DNA of 37,701 nucleotides from Alistipes sp. (GCA_017631055.1 JAGBTZ010000026.1:1-37701); one strand, 5' to 3'. Counted from the stretch's first letter, positions 1 to 6,574 are shown. Notes: generated from the sequence alone by a model not told the origin. Translations and numbers: made by a program.

Positions 1-1
1 C

Positions 2-571
2 CCCTTCGGCTTCAAGGAGGTGGAGGGTATCCACTCGCGTACCGATTTCGACCTGGGTAATCACCAGAAGTTCTCGGGCAAGAAGATTCAGTACTTCGAT
101 CCCGAGTCGGGCGAGAGCTATGTTCCCTACGTTGTCGAGACTTCGATTGGTGTTGACCGTATGTTCCTGCAGATTATGTCGGCAGCTTACTGCGAGGAGA
201 AGTTGGAGAATGGCGACGAGCGTGTAGTTCTGCGCATCCCCGCTTGCCTTGCTCCTACCAAGGTTGCAGTTATGCCACTCGTTAAGAAGGATGGTCTTCC
301 CGAGAAGGCTCGCGAGATTATCGATGACTTGAAGTATGATTTCGTTGTAACATACGATGAGAAGGATTCAATCGGTAAGCGCTATCGCCGTCAGGATGCA
401 GTGGGTACTCCCTTCTGCGTTACCGTTGACCACCAGACTTTAGAGGATGGCACCGTGACTGTTCGCCACCGTGACACTATGGCTCAGGAGCGTATCGCTA
501 TCGAGGCTCTCCACGCAATGGTCGATGAGCAGTGCTCGTACCGCAAACTTTTCAAGAAGTTAAATCAGTAA
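2..571 (+). CDS. glyS: Glycyl-tRNA synthetase, C-terminal part (5' end outside window)
   Basis: Class II glycyl-tRNA synthetase of the single-chain dimeric type, which charges tRNA-Gly with glycine in the cytoplasm. The frame is open from base 2, so only about the last 189 residues are present. The GTG at 20 is internal, not a start. The segment 'VETSIGVDRMFLQIM' is the class II motif 3 region with its ATP-binding arginine. It is followed by an anticodon-binding domain of HGTP type, starting near 'LAPTKVAVMPLVKK' and including 'RYRRQDAVGTPFCVTVDHQT', and ending in 'LFKKLNQ'. The stop TAA is doubled (TAATAA). A small membrane-peptide ORF starts 12 bases later and ruvX follows, so a shared transcript is likely. 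Identity is secure; only the missing N-terminus limits it. Confidence 0.95.
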   Translation, partial: PFGFKEVEGIHSRTDFDLGNHQKFSGKKIQYFDPESGESYVPYVVETSIGVDRMFLQIMSAAYCEEKLENGDERVVLRIPACLAPTKVAVMPLVKKDGLPEKAREIIDDLKYDFVVTYDEKDSIGKRYRRQDAVGTPFCVTVDHQTLEDGTVTVRHRDTMAQERIAIEALHAMVDEQCSYRKLFKKLNQ

Positions 572-583
572 TAAGCCGCTCCG

Positions 584-700
584 ATGCGAATCGAGATTAA
601 GAACAATAAGCGCTCGTGGGGATTGATTATCCTCATCATTGGTGCCTGTTTTGGTCTTGGATATCTGCTCGGTTGGGGTATAGGTCATCTCATTGGGTAG
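584..700 (+). CDS. Small single-span membrane peptide (38 aa), overlaps ruvX
   Basis: ATG at 584 opens 38 codons ending at TAG 698-700. The peptide has a charged start (MRIEIKNNKR) followed by one hydrophobic stretch rich in glycine (GACFGLGYLLGWGIG), so it looks like one transmembrane helix with the N-terminus inside. It begins 12 bases after the glyS stop and overlaps the TTG start of ruvX by 8 bases, an arrangement typical of translational coupling. Codons resemble those of neighbouring genes. I know no named family for it. It could instead be a chance ORF in the ruvX leader, but the tight packing on both sides favours a real gene. Confidence 0.55.
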   Translation: MRIEIKNNKRSWGLIILIIGACFGLGYLLGWGIGHLIG

Positions 701-1106
701 AATACTCGCCATAGATTACGGCACTCGCCGCACAGGTATAGCTGTCAGTGACCCTCTGCAAATCATTGCAGGGGGACTCACTACGCTCGACACCAAGGAG
801 TTGGAGAAGTGGCTGGCGGAGTATGTGCCTGCGAATGATGTTACGACAATTGTGTTGGGTAAACCTACGCAAATGAACGGAGCACCGAGCGAGACGTGGC
901 GATTTGTCGAGCCGCTGGCAGCCAGGCTGCGCAGGGCATTCCCGGGGGTTGAGGTCACCTTCTACGATGAGCGATTTACCTCGGTTTTGGCACATCGGGC
1001 GATGATTGATAGTGGTATCGGCAAGATGGCTCGCCGCGATAAGGCTTTGGTCGATAAAATTTCGGCAACGATAATTTTGCAATCCTATATGGATAGCAGA
1101 CAATAG
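693..1106 (+). CDS. ruvX: Putative pre-16S rRNA nuclease / Holliday junction resolvase-like protein RuvX (YqgF)
   Basis: RNase H-fold nuclease of the YqgF/RuvX family, linked to 16S rRNA 5' maturation and structurally related to RuvC resolvases. The N-terminus 'GRILAIDYGTRRTGIAVSD' carries the first catalytic aspartate (DYG). 'LGKPTQMNG' matches the family LGxP strand, 'FYDERFTS' holds the glutamate-containing motif, and 'DKISATIILQSYM' the C-terminal acidic helix. At 137 aa it has the family length. The only start that gives the conserved N-terminus is TTG at 693, which lies inside the end of the upstream 38-codon ORF, so initiation may depend on translation of that ORF. Next comes a pair of SGNH hydrolase genes. 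Confidence 0.92.
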   Translation: MGRILAIDYGTRRTGIAVSDPLQIIAGGLTTLDTKELEKWLAEYVPANDVTTIVLGKPTQMNGAPSETWRFVEPLAARLRRAFPGVEVTFYDERFTSVLAHRAMIDSGIGKMARRDKALVDKISATIILQSYMDSRQ

Positions 1107-1133
1107 TTTTGTGTGAATTTCAGTTATAGAGGT

Positions 1134-1877
1134 ATGACGAGATTTTTTACGCTTTTGTGCGCTGTGGTAATGGTGTCAGCGGTTGCGTTGTCGCAGAATA
1201 AGCCTCTGCCGAAGTCGCAGGATTGGGCACAGTTCAGCCATTACCAGGAGAAGAATGCCGAGATTGTAGATCGCGTGGGAAAGATTGATGCGGTATTCTT
1301 GGGTAATTCAATAACCTACGGTTGGGCGCGCAAGTGTGCTGATTTCTTCGAGAAGAATAACTTTGTGGGTAGAGGTATCAGCGGTCAGACTACCGCCGAG
1401 ATGTTGGTGCGTTTTCGTAGAGATGTGCTTGATCTGAAGCCACGTTGCGTGGTGATTATGGCGGGCATTAACGACATCGCAGGTAATAATGGCATTATCT
1501 CGCTCGAGAATGTTATGGGTGGTATTGAATCGATGTGCGAGTTGGCAAAGATTCATAAAATCAAGGTTGTCCTCTGCTCAGTGACTCCTTCGGCTCGTAA
1601 GACTCGCTACGATGCCAGCATATTGATGTCGAACGAGATTATCAAGCTTAACGAGATGATTCGCGCCTATGCCGCCAAAAATAAAATCTGCTATGTGGAT
1701 TATCACTCGGCTCTGGCAGACGAGAAGGGTGGTATGCCGACCAAGTGGACACGCGATGCCCTGCATCCGAATACGGCTTGTATGGTCTCGGTGTTGCAAC
1801 CTTTGGTACTTGAGGCTGTAAATAAAACCCTCAAGACCAAGAAGAACTATATCTCTCCGATGCCGGAGAAGAAGTAA
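1134..1877 (+). CDS. Secreted SGNH/GDSL-family hydrolase, copy 1
   Basis: Predicted esterase or acylhydrolase of the SGNH superfamily (247 aa). A signal peptide (MTRFFTLLCAVVMVSAVALS) indicates export. Block I is 'FLGNSIT' with the nucleophile Ser59 (GNS in place of GDS), block II 'GRGISGQTT' gives the oxyanion Gly, block III 'MAGINDIA' gives Asn113, and block V 'DALHPN' gives the Asp-His pair. The ATG at 1134 was preferred over the upstream GTG at 1113 because it has a nearby purine-rich site (AGAGGT) and aligns with the start of the next gene. It is a tandem paralogue of 1907-2653, near-identical through the catalytic core and diverged around residues 155-170. The substrate (carbohydrate O-acetyl esters or lipids) cannot be told. 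Confidence 0.88.
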   Translation: MTRFFTLLCAVVMVSAVALSQNKPLPKSQDWAQFSHYQEKNAEIVDRVGKIDAVFLGNSITYGWARKCADFFEKNNFVGRGISGQTTAEMLVRFRRDVLDLKPRCVVIMAGINDIAGNNGIISLENVMGGIESMCELAKIHKIKVVLCSVTPSARKTRYDASILMSNEIIKLNEMIRAYAAKNKICYVDYHSALADEKGGMPTKWTRDALHPNTACMVSVLQPLVLEAVNKTLKTKKNYISPMPEKK

Positions 1878-1906
1878 GAGTATTAAATTGAAATAATCTA
1901 AATAGT

Positions 1907-2653
1907 ATGAAGAGATTTTTTATGCTTTTGTGCGCACTTGCGCTAGTTGTTGGTGCGGCGACGGCTCAAACTGCCGACAAGAAGAAGGCTCCGAAGGATT
2001 GGGCAAAGTTTGGTTACTACCAGAAGGCAAATGCCGAGATTGCCGACCGCGTGGGTAAGATTGATGCCGTATTTATGGGCAACTCGATTACCAATGGCTG
2101 GGCTCGCAAGGATCCCGCATTCTTCGATAAGAACAACTTTGTGGGTCGCGGTATCAGCGGACAAACTACCTCCGAGATGTTGGTGCGCTTCCGTAGGGAT
2201 GTGCTCGACCTGAAGCCTCGCTGTGTGGTGATTATGGCCGGTATCAACGATATCGCGATGAATAACGGTATCATTTCGCACGAGAACATTATGGGCAATA
2301 TCGAGTCGATGTGTGAGTTGGCTAAATTTCACAAAATCAAGGTTATCCTCTGCTCGGTGACCCCGTCACGCCAATTCCGCTGGCGTAAGGAACTAACTCC
2401 GGCTGAGGATATCAAGCGCCTGAACGAGATGATTAAGGCCTATGCTGCCAAGAATAAGATTCACTACGTTGACTACCACTCGGCGCTGACCGAGGCTGAT
2501 GGCGGTCTGCCTCTGAAGTGGGCTAAGGATGGTGTGCATCCCAACTTGGAGTGCTACGTTACCGTTATGGAGCCGATGGTTTTGGAGGCTGTGAACAAGG
2601 TGCTCAAAACCAAGAAGTCGTACATCTCACCCCTGCCCGCAGGAGTAATTTGA
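1907..2653 (+). CDS. Secreted SGNH/GDSL-family hydrolase, copy 2
   Basis: Second member of the tandem pair, 248 aa, starting 29 bases after copy 1 ends. Signal peptide 'MKRFFMLLCALALVVGAATA' is followed by the same catalytic blocks: 'FMGNSIT' (Ser), 'GRGISGQTT' (Gly), 'MAGINDIA' (Asn) and 'DGVHPN' (Asp/His). The segment after 'ILCSVTPS' differs most from copy 1, suggesting altered substrate contacts after duplication. In the cell it should act in the periplasm or on the surface. The two genes lie between ruvX and def, neither of which has an obvious functional tie to a secreted esterase. A heptamer repeat array follows the stop. Confidence 0.88.
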   Translation: MKRFFMLLCALALVVGAATAQTADKKKAPKDWAKFGYYQKANAEIADRVGKIDAVFMGNSITNGWARKDPAFFDKNNFVGRGISGQTTSEMLVRFRRDVLDLKPRCVVIMAGINDIAMNNGIISHENIMGNIESMCELAKFHKIKVILCSVTPSRQFRWRKELTPAEDIKRLNEMIKAYAAKNKIHYVDYHSALTEADGGLPLKWAKDGVHPNLECYVTVMEPMVLEAVNKVLKTKKSYISPLPAGVI

Positions 2654-2687
2654 GTATTATCAATTCGCATTACGCCGCAAGTGGATT

Positions 2688-2755
2688 AATTGTGAATTGT
2701 GAATTGTGAATTGTGAATTTTGAATTTTGAATTGTGAATTTTGAATTTTGAATTG
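2688..2755. repeat. Heptamer tandem array (GTGAATT / TTGAATT)
   Basis: Between the second SGNH gene and def, about nine units of a 7-base word run head to tail as GTGAATT and TTGAATT. The same word array fills the gap at 31342-31391. The array ends 8 bases before the def start codon, so it forms the def leader region. Confidence 0.9.
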
Positions 2756-2762
2756 CAAAATT

Positions 2763-3308
2763 ATGATTTATCCTATAGTTATTTACGGCTCGCCCGTGTT
2801 GCGCAAGAAGTCGGTCGATATCGAGCCCGATTACCCCGAGTTGAAGAAACTTATTGACGATATGTATCTCACCTTGGATGAGGCTTCGGGTGTGGGTTTG
2901 GCTGCTCCGCAGATTGGTAAGAATATCCGACTCTTTATCGTGGACTGTACTCCCTGGGCGGAGGAGGTGCCCGAGTTGGCCGATTTCCGCAAGGTCTTTA
3001 TCAATGCCGAGATTTACGAGCGTAGCCAGGAGACCGACCTCTTCAATGAGGGTTGCCTATCGTTGCCGGGTCTGCACGAGGATGTGCGTCGCCCGATAAG
3101 GATTAAGATGCGCTACCTTGACGAGAACTTCGTCGAGCACGATGAGGAGTTCGACGGCTATCCGGCACGAGTTATCCAGCACGAGTACGATCACCTTGAG
3201 GGTGAGGTCTTTACTGACCGACTCTCGCCCCTGCGCCGCAATCTGCTCAAGAGCAAGATTTTGAACTTGGCAAAGGGTAAGTATAGTTGTTCTTACAAAA
3301 CAAAATAA
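2763..3308 (+). CDS. def: Peptide deformylase
   Basis: Metalloenzyme that removes the formyl group from the N-terminal methionine of new proteins. All three family motifs are present: 'GVGLAAPQ' (residues 43-50), 'EGCLS' with metal ligand Cys98, and 'HEYDH' with ligands His140 and His144 and catalytic Glu141. At 181 aa the length is normal. The start is ATG at 2763 ('MIYPIVIYGSPVLRKKS', the usual N-terminus). An in-frame TTG at 2748 lies inside the heptamer repeat array and is rejected. The stop is followed within a few bases by the 132-bp repeat unit. Confidence 0.96.
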   Translation: MIYPIVIYGSPVLRKKSVDIEPDYPELKKLIDDMYLTLDEASGVGLAAPQIGKNIRLFIVDCTPWAEEVPELADFRKVFINAEIYERSQETDLFNEGCLSLPGLHEDVRRPIRIKMRYLDENFVEHDEEFDGYPARVIQHEYDHLEGEVFTDRLSPLRRNLLKSKILNLAKGKYSCSYKTK

Positions 3309-3311
3309 CTG

Positions 3312-3614
3312 ATAGAGCGGCTAAAAAGGCGAATTTCAGCGTTATGCTCGCCCTCAAAATCCTCATTTACAATTAGTAAACTGCGGTTTTTTGGGCTTCG
3401 CAAGCCTTGAACTTCATCCTTTTTAGCCGCTCTATAACTGTTTGAGGTTATCCCAAAAAGGCGAATTTCGGCGTTATGCTCGCCCTCAAAATCCTCATTT
3501 ACAATTAGTAAACTGCGGTTTTTCGGGTTTCGCAAGCCTTGAACTTCATCCTTTTTAGCCGCTCTATAATTGTTTGAGGTTATCCCCAAAAGGCGAATTT
3601 CGGCGTTATACACA
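3312..3614. repeat. 132-bp tandem repeat with 18-bp inverted ends
   Basis: Two full units and a partial third, with exact period 132 (GGCGAATTTC at 3328, 3460 and 3592). The left end 'ATAGAGCGGCTAAAAAGG' (3312-3329) is the exact reverse complement of the right ends at 3418-3435 and 3550-3567, so the original element looks like a short mobile-type unit with terminal inverted repeats. The period is a multiple of 3, and the minus strand stays open through all copies, repeating a 44-residue block that contains 'RAAKKDEVQGLR' and 'NEDFEGEHNAEIRLF'. No start signal or signature supports a real protein. Confidence 0.85.
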
Positions 3615-3644
3615 CCCTCCTTCCTCAAGGGAAGGAGGGTGTGT
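3610..3644. terminator. Strong GC-rich hairpin after the repeat array
   Basis: Perfect 15-bp stem ACACACCCTCCTTCC / GGAAGGAGGGTGTGT with a 5-base loop (3625-3629). No T-run follows on either side, so it may be an intergenic palindrome rather than a Rho-independent terminator. It could still end or protect the def transcript. Confidence 0.5.
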
Positions 3645-3754
3645 GGCTATTGGTCATTAGCTAAATTGATGATTGTCAATTGATAATTATGGTATTTTTA
3701 TAATTTTGAATTTTGGCCCAACCCAACTCATCTAACTCATCCAACCCATCCAAA
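3645..3754. other. Intergenic, low-complexity pyrimidine-rich tract
   Basis: AT-rich sequence followed by short degenerate repeats of AACTCATC/AACCCATC type. No gene signal. The open frame that starts at 3713 is low-complexity (Ser/Asn/Pro) and looks non-coding. Confidence 0.6.
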
Positions 3755-3803
3755 ACACAACTCCTCCCCTGTCTTAGGGGAGGTGCCCGTAGGGCGGAGG
3801 GGT
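3755..3803 (+). repeat. REP-like two-hairpin element, copy 1
   Basis: A 49-base element. The first hairpin is CCTCCCCT / AGGGGAGG with a 5-base loop; the second is GCCC-GTA-GGGC; then GGAGGGGT. The outer flanks AAAACAC / GTGTTTT also pair. It matches copy 2 at 37566-37614 (opposite strand) at all positions except one loop base and the second hairpin, where the changes keep the pairing. Confidence 0.8.
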
Positions 3804-4020
3804 CGTGTTTTATTGGCTTTTGGCCATTGGCGGGGATAGATGGGGAGCGCTGTCTGCGACAGCTTATGGGGAGAATGAGGTTTTTACAGTCGCCCCAGTC
3901 GCCTCAGTCATCCCAGTACCCCCTCCCAAGAAATTTTTTCAAAAGGTTGTTAAGGAATTTCCTTAAACTCCTTAAACTCTCTACACTCCCTAATCCCTCT
4001 AATAATCAATTCTGCCATTA
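3804..4020. other. Intergenic, no gene seen
   Basis: Contains a small hairpin GCTGTC-TGC-GACAGC (3849-3863) and degenerate short repeats (CAGTCGCCTCAGTC, CTTAAACTCCTTAAACTC). No convincing coding signal. Confidence 0.6.
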
Positions 4021-4040
4021 AGTGCGCCTTGGCGAACGAA

Positions 4041-4080
4041 TGCCATTCGTTGCCATTCGTTGCCATTGAATGCCATTTGG
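4041..4080. repeat. Four 10-bp units beginning TGCCATT
   Basis: Exact decamer register: TGCCATTCGT, TGCCATTCGT, TGCCATTGAA, TGCCATTTGG. The first unit is the right half of a 7-bp-arm palindrome (AACGAAT-GCC-ATTCGTT, 4035-4051) and the last forms TGCCA-TT-TGGCA. Confidence 0.75.
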
Positions 4081-4126
4081 CACACATCAGCGAGCGAGTG
4101 CCACTTACGCCTTGCCAATAAGAAAT

Positions 4127-4147
4127 CGGCCAAGTGCCGTTTTTTTT
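4127..4147 (+). terminator. Possible Rho-independent terminator
   Basis: CGGC-CAAGT-GCCG stem followed by eight T. The stem is only 4 bp. It sits about 820 bases after def with no gene in between, so it would either end a small RNA from 4020-4126 or be a fortuitous match. Confidence 0.4.
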
Positions 4148-4158
4148 GGGTGAAAATC

Positions 4159-4189
4159 TTTGTTTTTACGACTATAATTTATATATTTG
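4159..4189 (+). promoter_or_regulatory. Bacteroidetes-type promoter of the 4238 gene
   Basis: TTTG at 4159-4162 and TATATTTG at 4182-4189 are separated by 19 bases. Both boxes match the Bacteroidetes primary sigma consensus (TTTG ... TAnnTTTG) exactly. The predicted leader is about 40 bases long and AT-rich. Confidence 0.85.
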
Positions 4190-4237
4190 TATCGGAAGAA
4201 ATTATTTATACAAGTTTAACCATTAAATTTTAAGAGT

Positions 4238-4753
4238 ATGAAAAAGATTTTACTTATCGTGGTTGCTCTGTTTTGCGTAACTACAGTTTCGGCTCAGAGC
4301 AAGGTTAAGGAGGCAGCAAACTATGTTGCATCTCAGAAGTGGTCAGCAGGTCTTCGTGTGACCTATGGTGTTCAGGCAGTAGCAGAGTGCTTCTACTCTG
4401 ATAAGGCATATTTTGAGGGCCGTATCGGTATCTTCAATGGCTTGGCAGCAGATTTTGCTATTCTTCACAACTGGAACTGCTTTGCTTGGAATTGGACTCC
4501 GAAGGCAGGTCAGTGGTTCTTGGATGCCGGTGTTGGTGGAAATGTTGGTGGCGCTGCTCACTTCTGCTATGGTGGCGTTGTAGGTCAGGTTAAGTTTGGT
4601 ATCAAGTTCAATAAGGTGCCTATCCGTTTGGCTATTGACTACTCGCCCGCAATCAACATTGGTGGCACTTACGGCAAGAATGTGGACAATCATGTAGGTC
4701 TTTACTCAGCCGGTTTCTATAATGGAGCACTTTCGGCTACTTGGTGCTTCTAA
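4238..4753 (+). CDS. Small secreted outer-membrane barrel-like protein
   Basis: 171 aa. A clear signal peptide (MKKILLIVVALFCVTTVSAQ) is followed by alternating hydrophobic/polar strands rich in Gly and aromatics ('AECFYSDKAYFEGRIGIFNG', 'QWFLDAGVGGNVGG', 'NKVPIRLAIDYSPA'), ending in Phe (LSATWCF). This pattern suggests a small outer-membrane beta-barrel. I do not recognise a named family. It has its own strong promoter (4159-4189) and a perfect palindromic terminator, so it is a single-gene unit. Three or more cysteines in a barrel-like protein are unusual. Function unknown. Confidence 0.8.
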   Translation: MKKILLIVVALFCVTTVSAQSKVKEAANYVASQKWSAGLRVTYGVQAVAECFYSDKAYFEGRIGIFNGLAADFAILHNWNCFAWNWTPKAGQWFLDAGVGGNVGGAAHFCYGGVVGQVKFGIKFNKVPIRLAIDYSPAINIGGTYGKNVDNHVGLYSAGFYNGALSATWCF

Positions 4754-4770
4754 TACATTGATTATGACAC

Positions 4771-4804
4771 AAAAATAGAGGGTCTTGCAAGACCCTCTAT
4801 TTTT
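4771..4804. terminator. Bidirectional terminator
   Basis: Perfect 34-base palindrome centred on CTTGCAAG, with arms beginning AAAAATAGAGGGTC, so it gives a stem plus T-run on both strands. It lies between the convergent genes at 4238-4753 and 4831-6411. Confidence 0.9.
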
Positions 4805-4830
4805 GTATAATCCCCGCAGCCCGACCGGCG

Positions 4831-6411
4831 TTAGAAACTTATACCCCTATCTTTTAGCAAATTTATAGCATCTTCATATCCGAGGCGGGCAGCCTTCTTG
4901 TACCACTCGATGGCGGTATTCATATCTCTTGCTACACCTAAGCCATTCTCGTAGAAATGGCCTAATTTGAATTGTGCCATACGATCGTTTTTCTCGGCAG
5001 CCTTGCAATACCATTGTGCCGCCTCAGCATAATCCTGACTGACACCTCTTCCTTTCTCGTAACACCATCCCATCTCATATTGCGCCCTGCCGTAACCCAT
5101 ATCTGCCGATTTGCGGAAATACTTTACAGCCTCCTCATAATTTTTGCCCATAACACTGCTAAAATACCCAGTATGGAAATCTCCTATGTAGTATATAGCC
5201 TCTGCATCTCCCGTTTCAGCGGCTTTACGATACCACTTTAAGGCCTCCTTTGGCTCGTAGGTTAGGCTGTAGGTACGGTAGCAATATGCCAAACTGCATT
5301 GTGCTCTAACGTGGCCCTGCTCAGCAGCTTTCAGATACCATTTTACTGCCTCGACATAATCTTGCGTAACACCTTTCCCCCATTGGTATGCATAGCCAAG
5401 ATTATATTGTCCATAGATATTACCCTGCTCGGCAGCCTTGCGATACCATTTTACAGATTCAGCATAATCTTGTGTTACACCCTTACCATCGTAGTATAAA
5501 TTGCCCAAACCGTTTTGCGCTTTGGCGTATCCCTGCTCGGCAGCCTTGCGATACCATTTTGCCGCTTCAGCATAATCTTGTGTAACGCCTTCCCCTTTTG
5601 CATAACTCCATCCAAGATTGAACTGCGCTTTGGCGTGTCCCTGCTCGGCCGCCTTGCGATACCATTTTGCCGCTTCAGCATAATCTTGTGCAACGCCTTT
5701 GGCTTGTTCATAGGCAGAACCAAGACTAAATTGTGCATCAACCTGTCCCAACTCGGCAGCCGTGCGATGCCATCGAGTGGACTCGGTGTAATCTTGGGTA
5801 ACCCCTTTGCCAAAATAATAACTTGTGCCTAAATTATGCATTGCATACGCATTTCCTAACTCGGCAGCCTTGAACCAGCATCGGATGGCCTCTGCATAGT
5901 TGCCACTCTTGTATGCCTCAGCACCCTTTTTGTTAAGGTCGGAAGCGGTGGGATTTTTTGTGGCTGCCTTTGTCGTAGTCGTAGACGAGGTGGCTTTTGC
6001 GGTTGTCGCTTTGCGCCCTAACATAGTCAATATATCCGACATCAAAGTTGTCTCAATCGGGTGCGACTCGATTGTGCGCCAATTGATGCTGCTGAACACA
6101 AAACGCAGCGCAGGCGGCATCGTGCTGCCATCAATGATGTATGGCAGTATGGAGTTTTTCGGCTTCTCGTTGAATGCAAATGTGAGTTCGGCGTTGGTGA
6201 ACTTCGATTCGTAGGAGTTCTTGCTGGCGAGGAAGAGAGTTACTTGGCTATCGATAATCGCCTCGGCAAGCACCACCGGAAATTCGAAACCTCCGCCAAT
6301 ACCCTGACGGTCTATAAAGTAGGAGATGCCCACCTTGTCGAATGCCGCACAGATGCGGTCGGCAATGGCGGTATCCTTGCGCGAATAACTTATAAATACG
6401 TCGTATTTCAT
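4831..6411 (-). CDS. TIR domain protein with Sel1-like repeats
   Basis: 526 aa, no signal peptide, presumably cytoplasmic. Residues 1-135 form a TIR domain: 'DVFISYSRKDTAIADRI' (box 1), 'SYFIDRQGIGGG' (loop region) and 'SKNSYESKFTNAELTFAF', where Glu75 is at the position of the catalytic NADase glutamate. A Thr/Ala/Lys-rich linker (135-157) leads to nine or ten Sel1-like repeats of 36 residues ('AEAAKWYRKAAEQGHAKAQF' type). TIR domains of this kind cleave NAD or signal in immunity, and Sel1 repeats bind proteins. A role as a sensor/effector, perhaps in phage defence, is inference. It stands alone: a terminator lies downstream, and a TATCTTTG box lies upstream at 6435-6442. The repeat part is nearly identical at DNA level, so the repeat number may vary. 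Confidence 0.9.
   Translation of the reverse strand: MKYDVFISYSRKDTAIADRICAAFDKVGISYFIDRQGIGGGFEFPVVLAEAIIDSQVTLFLASKNSYESKFTNAELTFAFNEKPKNSILPYIIDGSTMPPALRFVFSSINWRTIESHPIETTLMSDILTMLGRKATTAKATSSTTTTKAATKNPTASDLNKKGAEAYKSGNYAEAIRCWFKAAELGNAYAMHNLGTSYYFGKGVTQDYTESTRWHRTAAELGQVDAQFSLGSAYEQAKGVAQDYAEAAKWYRKAAEQGHAKAQFNLGWSYAKGEGVTQDYAEAAKWYRKAAEQGYAKAQNGLGNLYYDGKGVTQDYAESVKWYRKAAEQGNIYGQYNLGYAYQWGKGVTQDYVEAVKWYLKAAEQGHVRAQCSLAYCYRTYSLTYEPKEALKWYRKAAETGDAEAIYYIGDFHTGYFSSVMGKNYEEAVKYFRKSADMGYGRAQYEMGWCYEKGRGVSQDYAEAAQWYCKAAEKNDRMAQFKLGHFYENGLGVARDMNTAIEWYKKAARLGYEDAINLLKDRGISF
5423..5746 (-). repeat. 108-bp near-identical DNA repeats inside the TIR-Sel1 gene
   Basis: The block CCCTGCTCGGCAGCC... 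recurs at 5423, 5531 and 5639, an exact 108-base (36-codon) period with about 60 bases nearly unchanged between units. Such identity points to recent unit duplication or gene-conversion-like exchange. Confidence 0.85.
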
Positions 6412-6434
6412 AAAGGAGTGCTATTTTCTTTTGA

Positions 6435-6442
6435 CAAAGATA
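6435..6442 (-). promoter_or_regulatory. Possible -7 box of the TIR-Sel1 gene
   Basis: TATCTTTG on the minus strand matches TAnnTTTG, 23 bases upstream of the ATG. No convincing -33 box was found at the usual 19-21 base distance. Confidence 0.45.
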
Positions 6443-6542
6443 CTAAAATCGGCTAATATCACACTCTTCTCCGCTTAAATAATTGCTTATGGGCCGATTT
6501 TAGCTCTATTCGATTGCGGAAGAGTAAGTTTATGTAATAAAC

Positions 6543-6574
6543 TTTCGTAGTTTGGCGTTAAATTTCTACCTTTG
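6543..6574 (+). promoter_or_regulatory. Promoter of the DUF2723 gene
   Basis: TTTC at 6543-6546 (consensus TTTG) and TACCTTTG at 6567-6574 with a 20-base spacer. It is followed by a leader of about 40 bases. Confidence 0.65.

Noticed and set aside
2688-2755. CRISPR-like short repeats
   Set aside because: Units are 7 bases with no spacers and no cas genes nearby.
2748-2762. TTG start for def
   Set aside because: It lies inside the heptamer array; ATG 2763 gives the standard N-terminus.
3293-3628. 111-codon minus-strand ORF with a 44-residue repeat
   Set aside because: It is the translation of the 132-bp repeat, starts in a hairpin and overlaps the end of def; kept as a repeat, not a gene.
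3610-3644. def terminator
   Set aside because: The 15-bp stem is strong, but no T-run follows and it lies 300 bases after def, behind the repeat; kept at moderate confidence only.
3713-4021. 102-codon plus-strand ORF
   Set aside because: Runs through degenerate short repeats and the REP-like element; composition is Ser/Asn/Pro/Leu low complexity.
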